The notes beneath the pieces are model-generated. The model worked only from the letters and a program-made list of their open reading frames with translations, was not told the origin of the DNA and made no database searches. A program made the translations under genes and the position numbers. A stretch of DNA of 64,000 nucleotides, taken from JBBDIX01 sp050486225 (GTDB lineage Bacteria > Actinomycetota > Nitriliruptoria > Nitriliruptorales > Nitriliruptoraceae). Below, piece by piece: positions 24,302 to 35,229 of this stretch (positions within the stretch are counted from its first letter, which is position 1; every line of letters begins with the position of its first letter). The stretch is from contig JBJHCV010000003.1 in the NCBI GenBank assembly GCA_050486225.1, positions 124,001-188,000 on the forward strand, written 5' to 3'.

Positions 24302-25345
24302 ATGAGGATCACCACACGTCGTGTCCTCGCATCGTTCGCTGTCGGGGCACTGTTCCTCGCGGCCTGCGGCGAGGCACAGGAAGAGGCAGCCGAGGGGGAC
24401 TTCCGTGCCTGTCTCGTGACGGACCAGGGCGGCGTCGACGACCGTTCGTTCAACGAGACCGCCTACAACGGCCTCGTCATGGCCCAGGACGAGCTCGGCA
24501 TCGACATCGCGGTGCTGGAGTCGACGTCCGAGACCGACTTCGAGCCCAACATCCAGGCGTTCGTCGACCAGGACTGCGACATCATCGTGACCGTCGGTTT
24601 CCTCCTCGGAGAGGCCACCGAGGCAGCCGCGATCGCCAACCCGGACCAGCGGTTCGCCATCGTCGACTACGCCTACGACGCGGACTACCCGAACCTGCGT
24701 GAACTCGTCTTCGCGACCGAGGAGGCTGCGTTCCTGGCCGGCTACGTCGCGGCGGGAGTCACCGAGACGGGCACTGTCGGCACCTACGGGGGGATCAACA
24801 TCCCACCGGTCACCGTGTTCATGGACGGATTCCTCGCCGGCGTGTCGTTCCACAACGCCGACCACGGAACCGACGTCCAGGTGCTCGGCTGGGATGGCTC
24901 CGATGGCCTGTTCACCGGAAACTTCGAGTCGCAGGACGACGGGCGCAACGTGACCGACGAACTGCTGCAGGCTGGCGCCGACATCGTCATGCCGGTTGCT
25001 GGGCCCGTGGGCCTCGGCACCGCCACGGCGCTCGAGGACTTCGGCTCGGGCGTGATGATCTGGGTCGACACCGACGGCTACGTGTCGGCATCCCAGTTCG
25101 CGAGCCTGATGCTGACCTCGGTGATGAAGAACATGGACGTCGCCGTGTTCGAGTCCGTCGAGTCGGCGTTCAACGGCACCTTCGAAGGCGGCCTGTACGT
25201 GGGCACGCTCGAGAACGGTGGCGTGGGCATCGCGCCGTTCCACGACCTCGAGGACATGGTGCCGGCTGAGGTCGCGGCGCGGATCGACGAACTCGCCGCA
25301 GGCATCATCGCGGGCGAGATCTCGGTGGACCCTGCCGACTACTGA
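24302..25345 (+). CDS. BMP-family nucleoside ABC transporter substrate-binding lipoprotein
   Basis: A 347-residue lipoprotein with signal MRITTRRVLASFAVGALFLAAC (lipidated Cys22) and a periplasmic-binding fold of the basic membrane protein (BMP/PnrA/Med) family. Family features are VTDQGGVDDRSFNETAYNG near the N-terminus, VTVGFLLGEATEAAA, FATEEAAFLAGYVAAG and IPPVTVFMDGFLAG. BMP proteins with this transporter type bind purine or other nucleosides. The ATPase and two permease genes follow, after a stem-loop that may raise the lipoprotein:transporter ratio. Its export and family are clear; the exact nucleoside is not. Confidence 0.92.
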   Translation: MRITTRRVLASFAVGALFLAACGEAQEEAAEGDFRACLVTDQGGVDDRSFNETAYNGLVMAQDELGIDIAVLESTSETDFEPNIQAFVDQDCDIIVTVGFLLGEATEAAAIANPDQRFAIVDYAYDADYPNLRELVFATEEAAFLAGYVAAGVTETGTVGTYGGINIPPVTVFMDGFLAGVSFHNADHGTDVQVLGWDGSDGLFTGNFESQDDGRNVTDELLQAGADIVMPVAGPVGLGTATALEDFGSGVMIWVDTDGYVSASQFASLMLTSVMKNMDVAVFESVESAFNGTFEGGLYVGTLENGGVGIAPFHDLEDMVPAEVAARIDELAAGIIAGEISVDPADY

Positions 25346-25362
25346 TCGCAAGTCCGCATCGA

Positions 25363-25400
25363 CGGGAGGGGTGTCCGGGATCATGCGGGCGCCCCTCCCG
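25363..25400 (+). terminator. Stem-loop between binding-protein and ATPase genes (partial terminator or processing site)
   Basis: CGGGAGGGG (25363-25371) pairs perfectly with CCCCTCCCG (25392-25400) around a 20-base loop, 18 bases after the lipoprotein stop. Such hairpins are common between binding-protein genes and the rest of an ABC operon, allowing more binding protein than transporter. The downstream genes have no clear promoter of their own. Confidence 0.55.
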
Positions 25401-25476
25401 CTCGTCGGTCGGCACATCGTGAGGCCTGAGCACCCCGGTACGGATAGCGTGCCGGGACGCCGGGCGGAGGGGTCGG

Positions 25477-27005
<1,529 letters not shown>

Positions 27006-27006
<1 letters not shown>

Positions 27007-28331
27007 TGGTCGACGATCCCACCCGCCCCGACCACGGCGACGACGCCTCCGATCCGGGGAGCCGGTCGGAGCCCGACGGTCCGGTGGTCGTCAGCGAGGA
27101 GGAACGCGCGGCCGCGGAGATCGCCGCGGCGCGTGAACGCGAGGCCGACACGACCAGGATCGGCCTCGAGGCGACGTTCACCCAGCGCCTCGTGGCCGCA
27201 CTGACGGGGACGAGTGTCCTCGTGACGATCTACGCGATCCTGTCCGCGCTCGTGATCGGCGCGTTCGTGATCGCGCTCTCCGAGGACGTCGTCCGCCAGG
27301 CGCTCGGCGCCGTCCTCACCCGACCCGGACAGGCCGTCGCGGCCGCGTGGGCAAGTGTGAGTGAGGCGTACTCCGCGTTGCTCCGGGGGTCGCTGGGTGG
27401 GCGCTCACAGCTGTCCGAGACACTGGTGTCCGCGACCCCGCTCATCCTGACCGGGCTGGCGGTGGCGGTGCCGCTGCGCGCGGGACTGTTCAACATCGGC
27501 GCGGAGGGCCAGCTCATCGCTGGCGGTGTCGTGGCCGGCTACCTCGGGTTCGCGTTCAGCGGCCTGCCGCTCGTCGTCCACCTTCCTCTGGCCATCGCGG
27601 GCGGGATGGTGGCAGGCATGCTGTACGGATGGGTGCCGGGGATCCTCAAGGCGCGTACGGGAGCGCACGAGGTCATCTCGACCATCATGCTCAACAACAT
27701 CGCGATCCTGGTCAGCGGATGGCTCGTGTCCACCGCCCTGTTCCGCCGGCCCGACCGCACCGACCCGATCTCACGATCCGTCGAGGAGACCGCGCGGTTT
27801 CCCCGGTTCGTGCCCGAACTGCGGGTGAACACCTCGCTCATCCTGGCGCTGCTGCTCGCCGCGGCGGCGTTCTGGCTGGTGGAGCGCTCGACGCGCGGGT
27901 TCGAACTCAACGCCGTGGGACTGAACCCCAATGCGGCCACCGTCGCCGGGATGGACACGCGCCGGTCGGTCGTGCTCGCGATGTCCACGGGCGGCGCCCT
28001 GGCGGGTGCCGCCGGGGCCGCGACGATCCTGGGGGTGCAGCATCGGCTCACGATGGGCTTCTCCGCCGGGCTCGGGTTCGACGGGATCACCGTCGCCCTG
28101 CTCGGGCGCGGTCGCATCGGCGGCACCGTGGCCGCGGGGCTGCTGATGGGGATCCTCAAGGCCGGTGGTCGTTCCATGCAGGCCCAGACGGGAACCTCGC
28201 TCGACCTGGTGCTGGTCATCCAGGCCCTGATCATCGTGTTCATCGCCGCTCCGGGCCTCGTCCGCGCCGTCTTCCGGGTCCGGGCGGACGACCTGACGAC
28301 CGCCCAGGTCGCGAAGGGGTGGGGATCGTGA
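27006..28331 (+). CDS. Nucleoside ABC transporter permease 1
   Basis: A 441-residue permease of the BPD_transp_2 (NupP/YufP-like) family. A charged, disordered N-terminal tail of about 60 residues (rich in Asp, Glu, Arg) precedes about nine spans. The cytoplasmic coupling region is seen in LFNIGAEGQLIAGG and the later MDTRRSVVLAMSTGGALAG and GLGFDGITVALLGRG segments. It overlaps the ATPase stop by one base (ATGA) and the second permease by four bases. The long acidic tail is unusual compared with many homologues. Confidence 0.9.
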
Positions 28332-29599
28332 GCGACCAGACGAGCGTTCGACTCGACGCGGCCGCGGTGGCCCTGCGTCGCCGCAACCGTCGTTTCGGGG
28401 TGTTCTCCGTGATCGTTGCGGCGGTCATGGGTCTGGTGTTCGCCTCGAGCTCGAGGGGCGACTCCGCGTCGTTCGTGCTCAATGATGCTCGCGGGCAGCT
28501 GTTCATGCTGCCCAACCTGCGACTGCCCGTGGTGTGGACGGTGCTGCTGCTCACCGGCGTCGTGCTCGCGATCGCGTGGCGACAGTTCACGGCAGGCTTC
28601 GGGGATCGTTCGGTCCTCGTCGTCGGGATCGTCGCGGCCCTGTTCGTGGTCGCGTTCCTCACCTGGGCCGCCGCCGGGGGGCAGCTGTCACTGGTCGGGC
28701 TGTTCCGTGGGACACTCGCCCGCGCGACACCCATCGCCCTCGGGGCCCTGTGCGGGGTGCTGTGTGAACGTGCCGGAGTCATCAACATCGCGATCGAGGG
28801 CCAGTTCCTCGCGGGTGCGTTCGCCGCCGCGCTGTTCGCGTCGCTCGCCTCCAACGCGTGGGTCGGTCTGATCGGGGGGATCGGCGCCGGGGTGCTCATC
28901 GCCTTCATGCTCGCGGGGCTCACCATTCGCTTCCGAGCGGACCAGATCGTGGTCGGCGTGGTGCTGATCGTGTTCGCGACCGGGGTCACCTCCTTCCTGA
29001 CCACCCAGATCCTCGTGGGCAACCCGCACCTGAACTCCCCGACGCGGTTCCGGACCATCGCGGTTCCCCTGCTCAGTGAGATCCCGCTGATCGGTCCGGT
29101 GCTGTTCCGCCAGTCGGTCATCGTGTTCGCCATGCTCGCCATCGTCGTCTGGCTGCACTTCGCGCTCTTCCAGACGCGCTGGGGGCTGCGACTGCGCAGC
29201 GTCGGCGAACATCCGCGTGCCGCCGACACCGTCGGGATCAACGTGCTCGCGACGCGCTACCGCGCGGTGCTGCTCGGTGGTGTGCTCGCCGGGATGGGCG
29301 GTGCCTACTTCACCCTCGACGCCGTCGGGTCGTTCTCCAAGGACATGTCCGGGGGGCGCGGGTTCATCGCACTCGCCGCGATGCTCGTCGGGCGCTACAG
29401 CCCACGCGGAGCCTTCGGGGCGGCCCTGATCTTCGGGTTCGCAGACTCCCTTGCGACGTCGCTGCAACTGCTGCGCGTCCCCGTGCCGTCGAACCTGCTG
29501 CTCACCGCGCCGTACCTGGTGACGATCTTCGTGGTGGCGGGCCTCATCGGACGGCTGCGTCCCCCGGCAGCGGACGGCAAGCCCTACACCAAGGAGTGA
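28328..29599 (+). CDS. Nucleoside ABC transporter permease 2
   Basis: A 423-residue permease, partner of the preceding one (NupQ/YufQ-like). About ten spans are seen, with ERAGVINIAIEGQFLAGA as the coupling motif equivalent and a C-terminal MSGGRGFIALAAMLVGRYSP segment typical of these permeases. The GTG start overlaps the previous stop (GTGA). It completes a lipoprotein-ATPase-permease-permease operon for nucleoside uptake. Confidence 0.92.
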   Translation: MSDQTSVRLDAAAVALRRRNRRFGVFSVIVAAVMGLVFASSSRGDSASFVLNDARGQLFMLPNLRLPVVWTVLLLTGVVLAIAWRQFTAGFGDRSVLVVGIVAALFVVAFLTWAAAGGQLSLVGLFRGTLARATPIALGALCGVLCERAGVINIAIEGQFLAGAFAAALFASLASNAWVGLIGGIGAGVLIAFMLAGLTIRFRADQIVVGVVLIVFATGVTSFLTTQILVGNPHLNSPTRFRTIAVPLLSEIPLIGPVLFRQSVIVFAMLAIVVWLHFALFQTRWGLRLRSVGEHPRAADTVGINVLATRYRAVLLGGVLAGMGGAYFTLDAVGSFSKDMSGGRGFIALAAMLVGRYSPRGAFGAALIFGFADSLATSLQLLRVPVPSNLLLTAPYLVTIFVVAGLIGRLRPPAADGKPYTKE

Positions 29600-29670
29600 G
29601 GGGCGACGTCGGGGCGCGGGTCACCGGTCGCCCACGCGCGTCCGTCACACGGTGACGATCCGCGCTGCTG

Positions 29671-30060
29671 TCAGCGGTCGAGGTCGAACGCCGCGTGCAG
29701 TGGTGGGTGTCCAGTCACGACGGCGACCGTCACGTCCACGCGATGTGCGCCGGTCGGCCAGGGGGACAGTCGCACCTCGCCGTTGCTGAACGTGCGGTCA
29801 CCTCGCCCCACCGCGTCGTGGACGGGCACGACGACCCCGTCGACGACGACGTGCCACGCGTCGACCGGGGGGACACGGCGGGTGAGGCGGTGGACCTGCT
29901 GCTCGTCGATCCGGGCGAAGCGCAGGTCCGCCCAGCCGTCCCAGAACTCGAGCGACAGCAGCACCACGCGATGTCCGGCAGTCAGACCGAGGTCCACCTC
30001 GAGCGGTACGACGCCGAGGCTGCGCGGGACCACGTCGTCGGGGAGGTGCGGGGCGGTCAC
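29671..30060 (-). CDS. Conserved-looking hypothetical protein
   Basis: A 129-residue soluble protein (start at a GTG giving VTAPHLPDDVVPRSLG) with beta-rich segments such as HRVVLLSLEFWDGWADLRFARI and AWHVVVDGVVVPVHDAVG. I do not recognise a family. An earlier ATG at 30144 would add 28 basic residues and overlap the divergent cysteine desulfurase gene, so it is less likely. The balanced composition and pattern look like a real protein. It is convergent with the transporter operon. Confidence 0.55.
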   Translation of the reverse strand: MTAPHLPDDVVPRSLGVVPLEVDLGLTAGHRVVLLSLEFWDGWADLRFARIDEQQVHRLTRRVPPVDAWHVVVDGVVVPVHDAVGRGDRTFSNGEVRLSPWPTGAHRVDVTVAVVTGHPPLHAAFDLDR

Positions 30061-30136
30061 GCTGGACCCGTGGGGTCGGCCATCACGGTCCCTTCCGACA
30101 CGGCCGGCGAGGCGCCAGAGGCTACCGTCGGGGGTG

Positions 30137-31315
30137 ATGGACACCTACCTCGACCACGCAGCCACGACCCCGCCGCGCCCCGCTGCGCTCGCGGCGTTGC
30201 AGCAGTGGATCGACGCCGCGAACGCGTCCGCGGCGCATGCGCTCGGCCAGCAGGCACGCGTCGCCGTCGAACGGGCCCGCGAGCAGGTCGCCGGGGCCCT
30301 GCGCTGTTCACCCCACGACGTGGTGTTCACCTCGGGCGGCACGGAGGCCGACAACCTGGCGGTGAAGGGGATCGCCTGGGCGGCCCGTGACGCCCGGCGC
30401 GTCGTGCCGCACGTGGTCGTCAGCGCCGTGGAACACGCCGCGGTGCGTGAGCCCGCACGTTGGCTCGCCGAGCGGGGCGACGTCCGCCTCACCGAGATCG
30501 CCCCGGGGCCGGACGGACGGGTCGACCCGCAACAGGTCCTGGAGGCGGTGACGGCCGACACGGTCCTGGTGAGTGTCATGACCGCTAACAACGAGGTGGG
30601 CGCCGTCAACGACGTCGCGGCACTGGCCCGTGCACTCGCGGACACCCCCGTGGCCCTCCACTCCGACGCCGTGCAGGCCTTCTCGACCCGCGGTGCGGAC
30701 CTCGACGCGGTGCCCGTCGACGCGCTCGCCCTGTCCGCGCACAAGTTCGGCGGCCCACAGGGCGTCGGGGTGGCGGTGCTGCGGCGTGGCAGGGCGGTGG
30801 AGTCGCTGGCCCACGGCGGCGGTCAGGACCGGGGGGTGCGTTCGGGGACCTTCCCGACCGGGCTCGTCGCCGCGTGTGGCGCGGCGGTCGTCGCGGCGGA
30901 GGAGGACCGGGACCTGCTCGTGGAGCGACTGGCGCCGATGTCGCAGCGGCTGGCCGAGGGCCTGACCGCACTTGACGGTGTGCGGCGCTCGGGACCCGAC
31001 GACCCGGCCCACCGCCTGGTCTCCCACGTCCACGTGATGATCGACGCCGTGGACCCGTCCGCGCTGGTCCTGGAGCTCGACCGCGCGGGACTGGCAGCGT
31101 CGTCCGGCTCAGCGTGCGGGTCGGGGGCCGTGCTCGCGTCACACGTGCTGCGGGCGATGGGCGCGGTCGGCACGCCGCTGCGGCTCACGCTCGGGTGGAC
31201 CTCGACCGAGGCCGACGTCGACCGGGCCCTCGACGTGCTCACCGACGTGGTCGTGAGACTGCGCGCCAGCAACGCAGCCGGGCTGAGCTTCTCGCCGCTT
31301 GCGGGGGGCCACTGA
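30137..31315 (+). CDS. iscS: Cysteine desulfurase (NifS/IscS family)
   Basis: A 392-residue PLP enzyme that removes sulfur from cysteine to give alanine and a persulfide for Fe-S clusters and thiolated tRNA. Motifs: YLDHAATTPPRP at the N-terminus, SAVEHAAV with the His over PLP, Lys203 in ALSAHKFGGPQG binding PLP, and the persulfide Cys327 in ASSGSACGSG. The gene directly overlaps mnmA, so its sulfur is probably used for 2-thiouridine in tRNA, as with the same gene pair in mycobacteria. The ATG (or GTG one codon earlier) fits the family N-terminus. Confidence 0.94.
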   Translation: MDTYLDHAATTPPRPAALAALQQWIDAANASAAHALGQQARVAVERAREQVAGALRCSPHDVVFTSGGTEADNLAVKGIAWAARDARRVVPHVVVSAVEHAAVREPARWLAERGDVRLTEIAPGPDGRVDPQQVLEAVTADTVLVSVMTANNEVGAVNDVAALARALADTPVALHSDAVQAFSTRGADLDAVPVDALALSAHKFGGPQGVGVAVLRRGRAVESLAHGGGQDRGVRSGTFPTGLVAACGAAVVAAEEDRDLLVERLAPMSQRLAEGLTALDGVRRSGPDDPAHRLVSHVHVMIDAVDPSALVLELDRAGLAASSGSACGSGAVLASHVLRAMGAVGTPLRLTLGWTSTEADVDRALDVLTDVVVRLRASNAAGLSFSPLAGGH

Positions 31316-32463
31316 TGGCACGCGTGCTCGTCGCCATGTCGGGCGGTGTCGACAGCGCCGTCGCTGCGGGGCTGCTCGTGGAGGCTGGACACGACGTCAC
31401 CGGGGTGCACCTGCGCCTCGCCGACGTCGCACCCGACGACCAGGTCCCCGGTCAGGGCTGCTGCACCCTCGACGACGCACAGGACGCCCGCCGGGCTGCA
31501 CAGACGCTCGGGATCCCGTTCTACGTGTGGGACCTGACCGACACCTTCGTCGACGATGTGCAACGTCCGTTCGCGCTCGACCACGCGCGCGGGCTCACCC
31601 CCAACCCGTGTGTCTCCTGCAACGAGCGCGTCAAGTACACCGCGCTGCTCGACCGCGCGCGGAGATTCGGGTTCGACGCGCTGGCCACGGGTCACCACGC
31701 ACGTCTCCGGCGTGACGGCGCACCGGTCACGGCACCGGGGCCGGGTGTCGACCTGGTCCGGGCGGCCGACCGGGCCAAGGACCAGTCCTACGTGCTCTAC
31801 ATGGCCACGGCCGACCAGTTGTCCCACACCCTGCTGCCCGTCGGGGAGTTCACCAAGGACGAGGTGCGCGCCACGGCGGCACGCCAGGGACTTCGCGTGG
31901 CCGACAAGCCCGACTCGTACGACGTGTGCTTCATCCCGGACGGCGACACCGCGGGCTACCTGGCGTCGCGGGTGCCACCGTCGCCGGGCCCGATCGTCGA
32001 CCTGGACGGACGCCGGGTGGGCGAGCACGACGGGGTGTGGCGCTTCACCGTGGGCCAACGCCGCGGACTCGGCATCGATCCCGGACCCGAGGCGTCCGGC
32101 GCCCCGCAGCGCCGCTTCGTCGTCGACGTCGACGCGGAACGGTCGACGATCCGCGTGGGACCGCGGGAGGCGCTCGCGTGCCGCTGGATCGAGGTCGCCG
32201 GACCGACCTGGACCCGGGGACGGCGACCGGAGCAGCCCGTGCGCGTGCAGGTGCGTGCCCACGGCGCCACCGTTCCCGGACACGTCGAGCACGGCGAGGT
32301 GACCCGCCTGGTGCTCGACGAACCGGTGTACGGAGTCGCGCTCGGGCAGGCGGCCGCGGTGTACGACTCGGACGACCTCGTGTGCCTGGGTGGGGGCCGC
32401 ATCGTGGGCGCCGAGCGCCCCGCCGGGCTGCCGCTGGCCGCGTCGGGCGGCGCACGCCGGTGA
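31315..32463 (+). CDS. mnmA: tRNA 2-thiouridylase MnmA (TrmU)
   Basis: A 382-residue ATP-PP loop enzyme that thiolates U34 of Glu/Gln/Lys tRNAs. The PP-loop motif AMSGGVDSAVAAGLL, the catalytic Cys in LTPNPCVSCNERVKY, and the second Cys in YDVCFIPDGDTAGYL are present, with FTVGQRRGLGI near the start of the C-terminal domain. The ATG overlaps the stop of the cysteine desulfurase gene, and the ligA GTG overlaps its own stop. The length is normal. Confidence 0.95.
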   Translation: MARVLVAMSGGVDSAVAAGLLVEAGHDVTGVHLRLADVAPDDQVPGQGCCTLDDAQDARRAAQTLGIPFYVWDLTDTFVDDVQRPFALDHARGLTPNPCVSCNERVKYTALLDRARRFGFDALATGHHARLRRDGAPVTAPGPGVDLVRAADRAKDQSYVLYMATADQLSHTLLPVGEFTKDEVRATAARQGLRVADKPDSYDVCFIPDGDTAGYLASRVPPSPGPIVDLDGRRVGEHDGVWRFTVGQRRGLGIDPGPEASGAPQRRFVVDVDAERSTIRVGPREALACRWIEVAGPTWTRGRRPEQPVRVQVRAHGATVPGHVEHGEVTRLVLDEPVYGVALGQAAAVYDSDDLVCLGGGRIVGAERPAGLPLAASGGARR

Positions 32464-34499
32464 GCCCGGCATCCGAGCGGGCACGCCGACGCCACGACGA
32501 TCTGGCGCGCGTGCTGCGCGATGCCCGCTACCGCTACGACGTGCTGTCCGATCCGCCGATGTCGGATGCGGACTACGACGCCCTGCTGCGCGAACTCGAG
32601 GAACTCGAGCGATCCCATCCCGAACTCGCGGGACCGTCGTCACCCACGCAGGTCGTCGGTGCCCGGGCCGATCAGGCCTTCGCCCCGTTCGAGCACCCCC
32701 TGCCGATGCAGAGTCTGGACAACGCGTTCTCCCGCGAGGAGCTCGACGCGTGGTACGAGCGTGTCCGTCGCGGACTCGACGCCGAGGACGTGGCGCTGAC
32801 CTGTGAACTCAAGATCGACGGGGTGGCGATCAACCTGGTGTATCGCGACGGCGTGCTCGCGACGGCCGCCACCCGCGGGGACGGCACGGTGGGCGAGGAC
32901 GTCACCGCACAGGTGCTGACCATCGCGGGAGTCCCGTACCGCCTGGCGATCGACCGTCCACCGTCACTGCTCGAGGTGCGCGGAGAGGTCTACTACCCAC
33001 TCGCTGCGTTCGCGGACATGAACACGGCACGCATCGAGGCCGGTGAGGCCGCGTTCATGAACCCGCGCAACGCCGCGTCGGGCGCGCTGCGACAGAAGGA
33101 CCCGCAGGTCACCGCCACGCGGCCGCTCGCGTTGTGGTGCCACGGAATCGGGACGTGCGATGGTGTGGAGTTCGGTTCACACCTCGCCGCACTGGCGTGG
33201 CTTCGGGACGCGGGCCTGCCCGTCGCGGACTCGGTGGAGGCCGTGGACGGCACCGACGGACTGTGGCGGTACGTCGAACGATGGACCGCTGCCCGGCACG
33301 ACGTCGCGTACGAGATCGACGGGGTGGTGTGCAAGGTCGACGACCTTGCCGCCCGCGCGGCGCTCGGGTCGACGGCGAGGGCGCCCCGGTGGGCCATCGC
33401 CTACAAGATGCCGCCCGTCGAACAGTCCACGCGGCTCGAGGCCATCGAGGTCAACGTCGGTCGGACCGGGAAGGTGACCCCGTTCGCGGTGCTCGACCCG
33501 GTGGTGGTCGCGGGCACACGCATCACCTACGCCACGCTGCACAACGAGATCCAGGTGCACGCCAAGGACGTGCGCGTGGGAGACACCGTCATCGTCCGGC
33601 GCGCAGGCGACGTCATCCCCGAGGTCGTCGGACCCGTGCGTGACCGGCGCCCGGCCGGCACCCGACGCTGGTCCATGCCGTCGACCTGCCCGGCGTGTGG
33701 CGAGCCCCTCGTGCGGCCTGAGGGCGAGGCGCACCACTTCTGCGAGAACGTCGACTGTCCGAGCCGCCTGCGCGAGTCGCTCGTCCACCTCGCCGGGCGC
33801 GGGGCCCTGGACATCGAGGGTCTCGGTGAGCTCACGGTCGATCTCCTGCTCGAGGAGGGCCTGCTGACCGACCTGGCGGACGTGTTCCGGCTGCCGGGTC
33901 GTCGTGAGGCACTGCTCGCCCTGGATCGGTGGGGCGAACGCAGGGTGGACCGACTCGTCGACGGCATCGAGGCAGCTCGGCGTGCGCCGCTCGATCGCGT
34001 CCTCGTCGCGCTCAACATCCGCCACCTGGGCCCCACCTACGCGCGGTCCCTGGCGCGTGCGTTCGGCAGCATCGACGCGATCCGCACGGCCAGCGTCGAC
34101 GACCTCGTGGCGGTGGACGGCATCGGCCCGAAGATCGCGGGCGCGGTGCACTCGTGGTTCACCACCCCCCGAAACATCCGTCTGGTCGACGAACTGGTCG
34201 AACTGGGTGTGGCGGCGCACGACGAGCCGACCCAGGGCGCCGACCAGACCGACGACGCGCTCGAAGGCTGGACGGTGGTGGTGACCGGGACGCTGGAGGG
34301 CTGGACCCGCGACCAGGTCACCGAGGCGCTCGAGCAGCGGGGGGCGAAGGTGACCGGCAGCGTGTCCTCGCGCACGTCGGTGGTGGTCGCCGGAGACCGC
34401 GCGGGATCCAAGCACGATCGCGCGGTGGAACTCGGCGTGCCGATCGTCGGCCGCGACGGGCTCGAACACCTCCTCGAGCATGGAACCCTGCCGGGCTGA
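32460..34499 (+). CDS. ligA: NAD-dependent DNA ligase LigA
   Basis: A 679-residue ligase that seals nicks in replication using NAD+. Domains in order: Ia NAD-binding helices (1-65), adenylation domain with the catalytic Lys118 in CELKIDGVAINL, OB fold, a zinc finger (CPACGEPL ... CENVDCPSR), helix-hairpin-helix repeats (for example VDGIGPKIAGAVHS) and a C-terminal BRCT domain starting GWTVVVTGTLEGWTR. The length is typical. The GTG start overlaps the mnmA stop. It is convergent with an NAD salvage operon whose product is its cofactor. Confidence 0.97.
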   Translation: MSPASERARRRHDDLARVLRDARYRYDVLSDPPMSDADYDALLRELEELERSHPELAGPSSPTQVVGARADQAFAPFEHPLPMQSLDNAFSREELDAWYERVRRGLDAEDVALTCELKIDGVAINLVYRDGVLATAATRGDGTVGEDVTAQVLTIAGVPYRLAIDRPPSLLEVRGEVYYPLAAFADMNTARIEAGEAAFMNPRNAASGALRQKDPQVTATRPLALWCHGIGTCDGVEFGSHLAALAWLRDAGLPVADSVEAVDGTDGLWRYVERWTAARHDVAYEIDGVVCKVDDLAARAALGSTARAPRWAIAYKMPPVEQSTRLEAIEVNVGRTGKVTPFAVLDPVVVAGTRITYATLHNEIQVHAKDVRVGDTVIVRRAGDVIPEVVGPVRDRRPAGTRRWSMPSTCPACGEPLVRPEGEAHHFCENVDCPSRLRESLVHLAGRGALDIEGLGELTVDLLLEEGLLTDLADVFRLPGRREALLALDRWGERRVDRLVDGIEAARRAPLDRVLVALNIRHLGPTYARSLARAFGSIDAIRTASVDDLVAVDGIGPKIAGAVHSWFTTPRNIRLVDELVELGVAAHDEPTQGADQTDDALEGWTVVVTGTLEGWTRDQVTEALEQRGAKVTGSVSSRTSVVVAGDRAGSKHDRAVELGVPIVGRDGLEHLLEHGTLPG

Positions 34500-34509
34500 G
34501 GCCACTGGC

Positions 34510-35229
34510 TCACTCGGGCCGCAGCATCGCCGGGTGCAACCGTGTCGCCGATCCACGTCGGAACAGCCGTGCCGGGCGTCCACCGCCCGGACCGGGGCGC
34601 GAACGGCCCTCCACCTCCACGACGAATCCGCGTGTCGACGCGACCTTGCGGCGGAAGTTCGCCGGGTCGAGCGGCACCCCCCACACCGCCTCGTAGATGC
34701 GCCGCAGTTCGGCGAGCGTGAACGTGTCACCGACGAACGCGGTGGCCAGCGCCGTGTACTCGAGCTTCGAACGGGCCCGCTCGATGGCGTCGGGGATGAT
34801 CCGGCCGTGGTCGTACGCGAGCCGTGGTCCGCCGGGCGCGTCGAGTTCCGACACGTCCACGAATCGCGCCCGGGGGTTGTCCACCAGTCGTGTCCCCGTG
34901 GGGGTGAGGGCCAGGTAGGCGACCGACACCACCCGCGCCCGGGGGTCGCGTGCGGTCTCCCCGTAGGTGCGCAGCTGTTCCAGGTGGGCGTCGGGTGCGG
35001 CGACCCCGGCCAGTTCGGCCAGTGCACGGTGTGCGGTCTCGTCGAGGTTCTCGTCGTCTCGCACGCGACGGCCGGGAAGTGCCTGCTGGCCAGCCAGGGC
35101 CGGGTCGTCCGGTTCCACGAGCAGCAGCAGCAGCCGCCCGTCGTGGACGGTGAGCATCGCGACGTCGACGGCGACCGCGCACGACGACACGGGTGCGCGG
35201 GCACTGGACACGACCGGTTCGTCGGTCAC
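34510..35229 (-). CDS. nrtR: NrtR-type NAD biosynthesis regulator (Nudix-related plus winged helix)
   Basis: A 239-residue protein with an N-terminal Nudix fold (about 25-155: AVDVAMLTVHDGRLLLLLVE, ALPGRRVRDDENLDETAHR) and a C-terminal winged-helix domain (TFTLAELRRIYEAVWGVPLD, NFRRKV), the NrtR architecture. The Nudix box is degenerate: Glu residues needed for hydrolysis are replaced (ALAEL for REL-EE), as in NrtR proteins that sense ADP-ribose rather than hydrolyse it. The GTG overlaps the pncA stop, placing it in an operon with its likely targets pncB and pncA. It probably represses this operon, as known for NrtR. Confidence 0.88.
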   Translation of the reverse strand: MTDEPVVSSARAPVSSCAVAVDVAMLTVHDGRLLLLLVEPDDPALAGQQALPGRRVRDDENLDETAHRALAELAGVAAPDAHLEQLRTYGETARDPRARVVSVAYLALTPTGTRLVDNPRARFVDVSELDAPGGPRLAYDHGRIIPDAIERARSKLEYTALATAFVGDTFTLAELRRIYEAVWGVPLDPANFRRKVASTRGFVVEVEGRSRPGPGGGRPARLFRRGSATRLHPAMLRPE

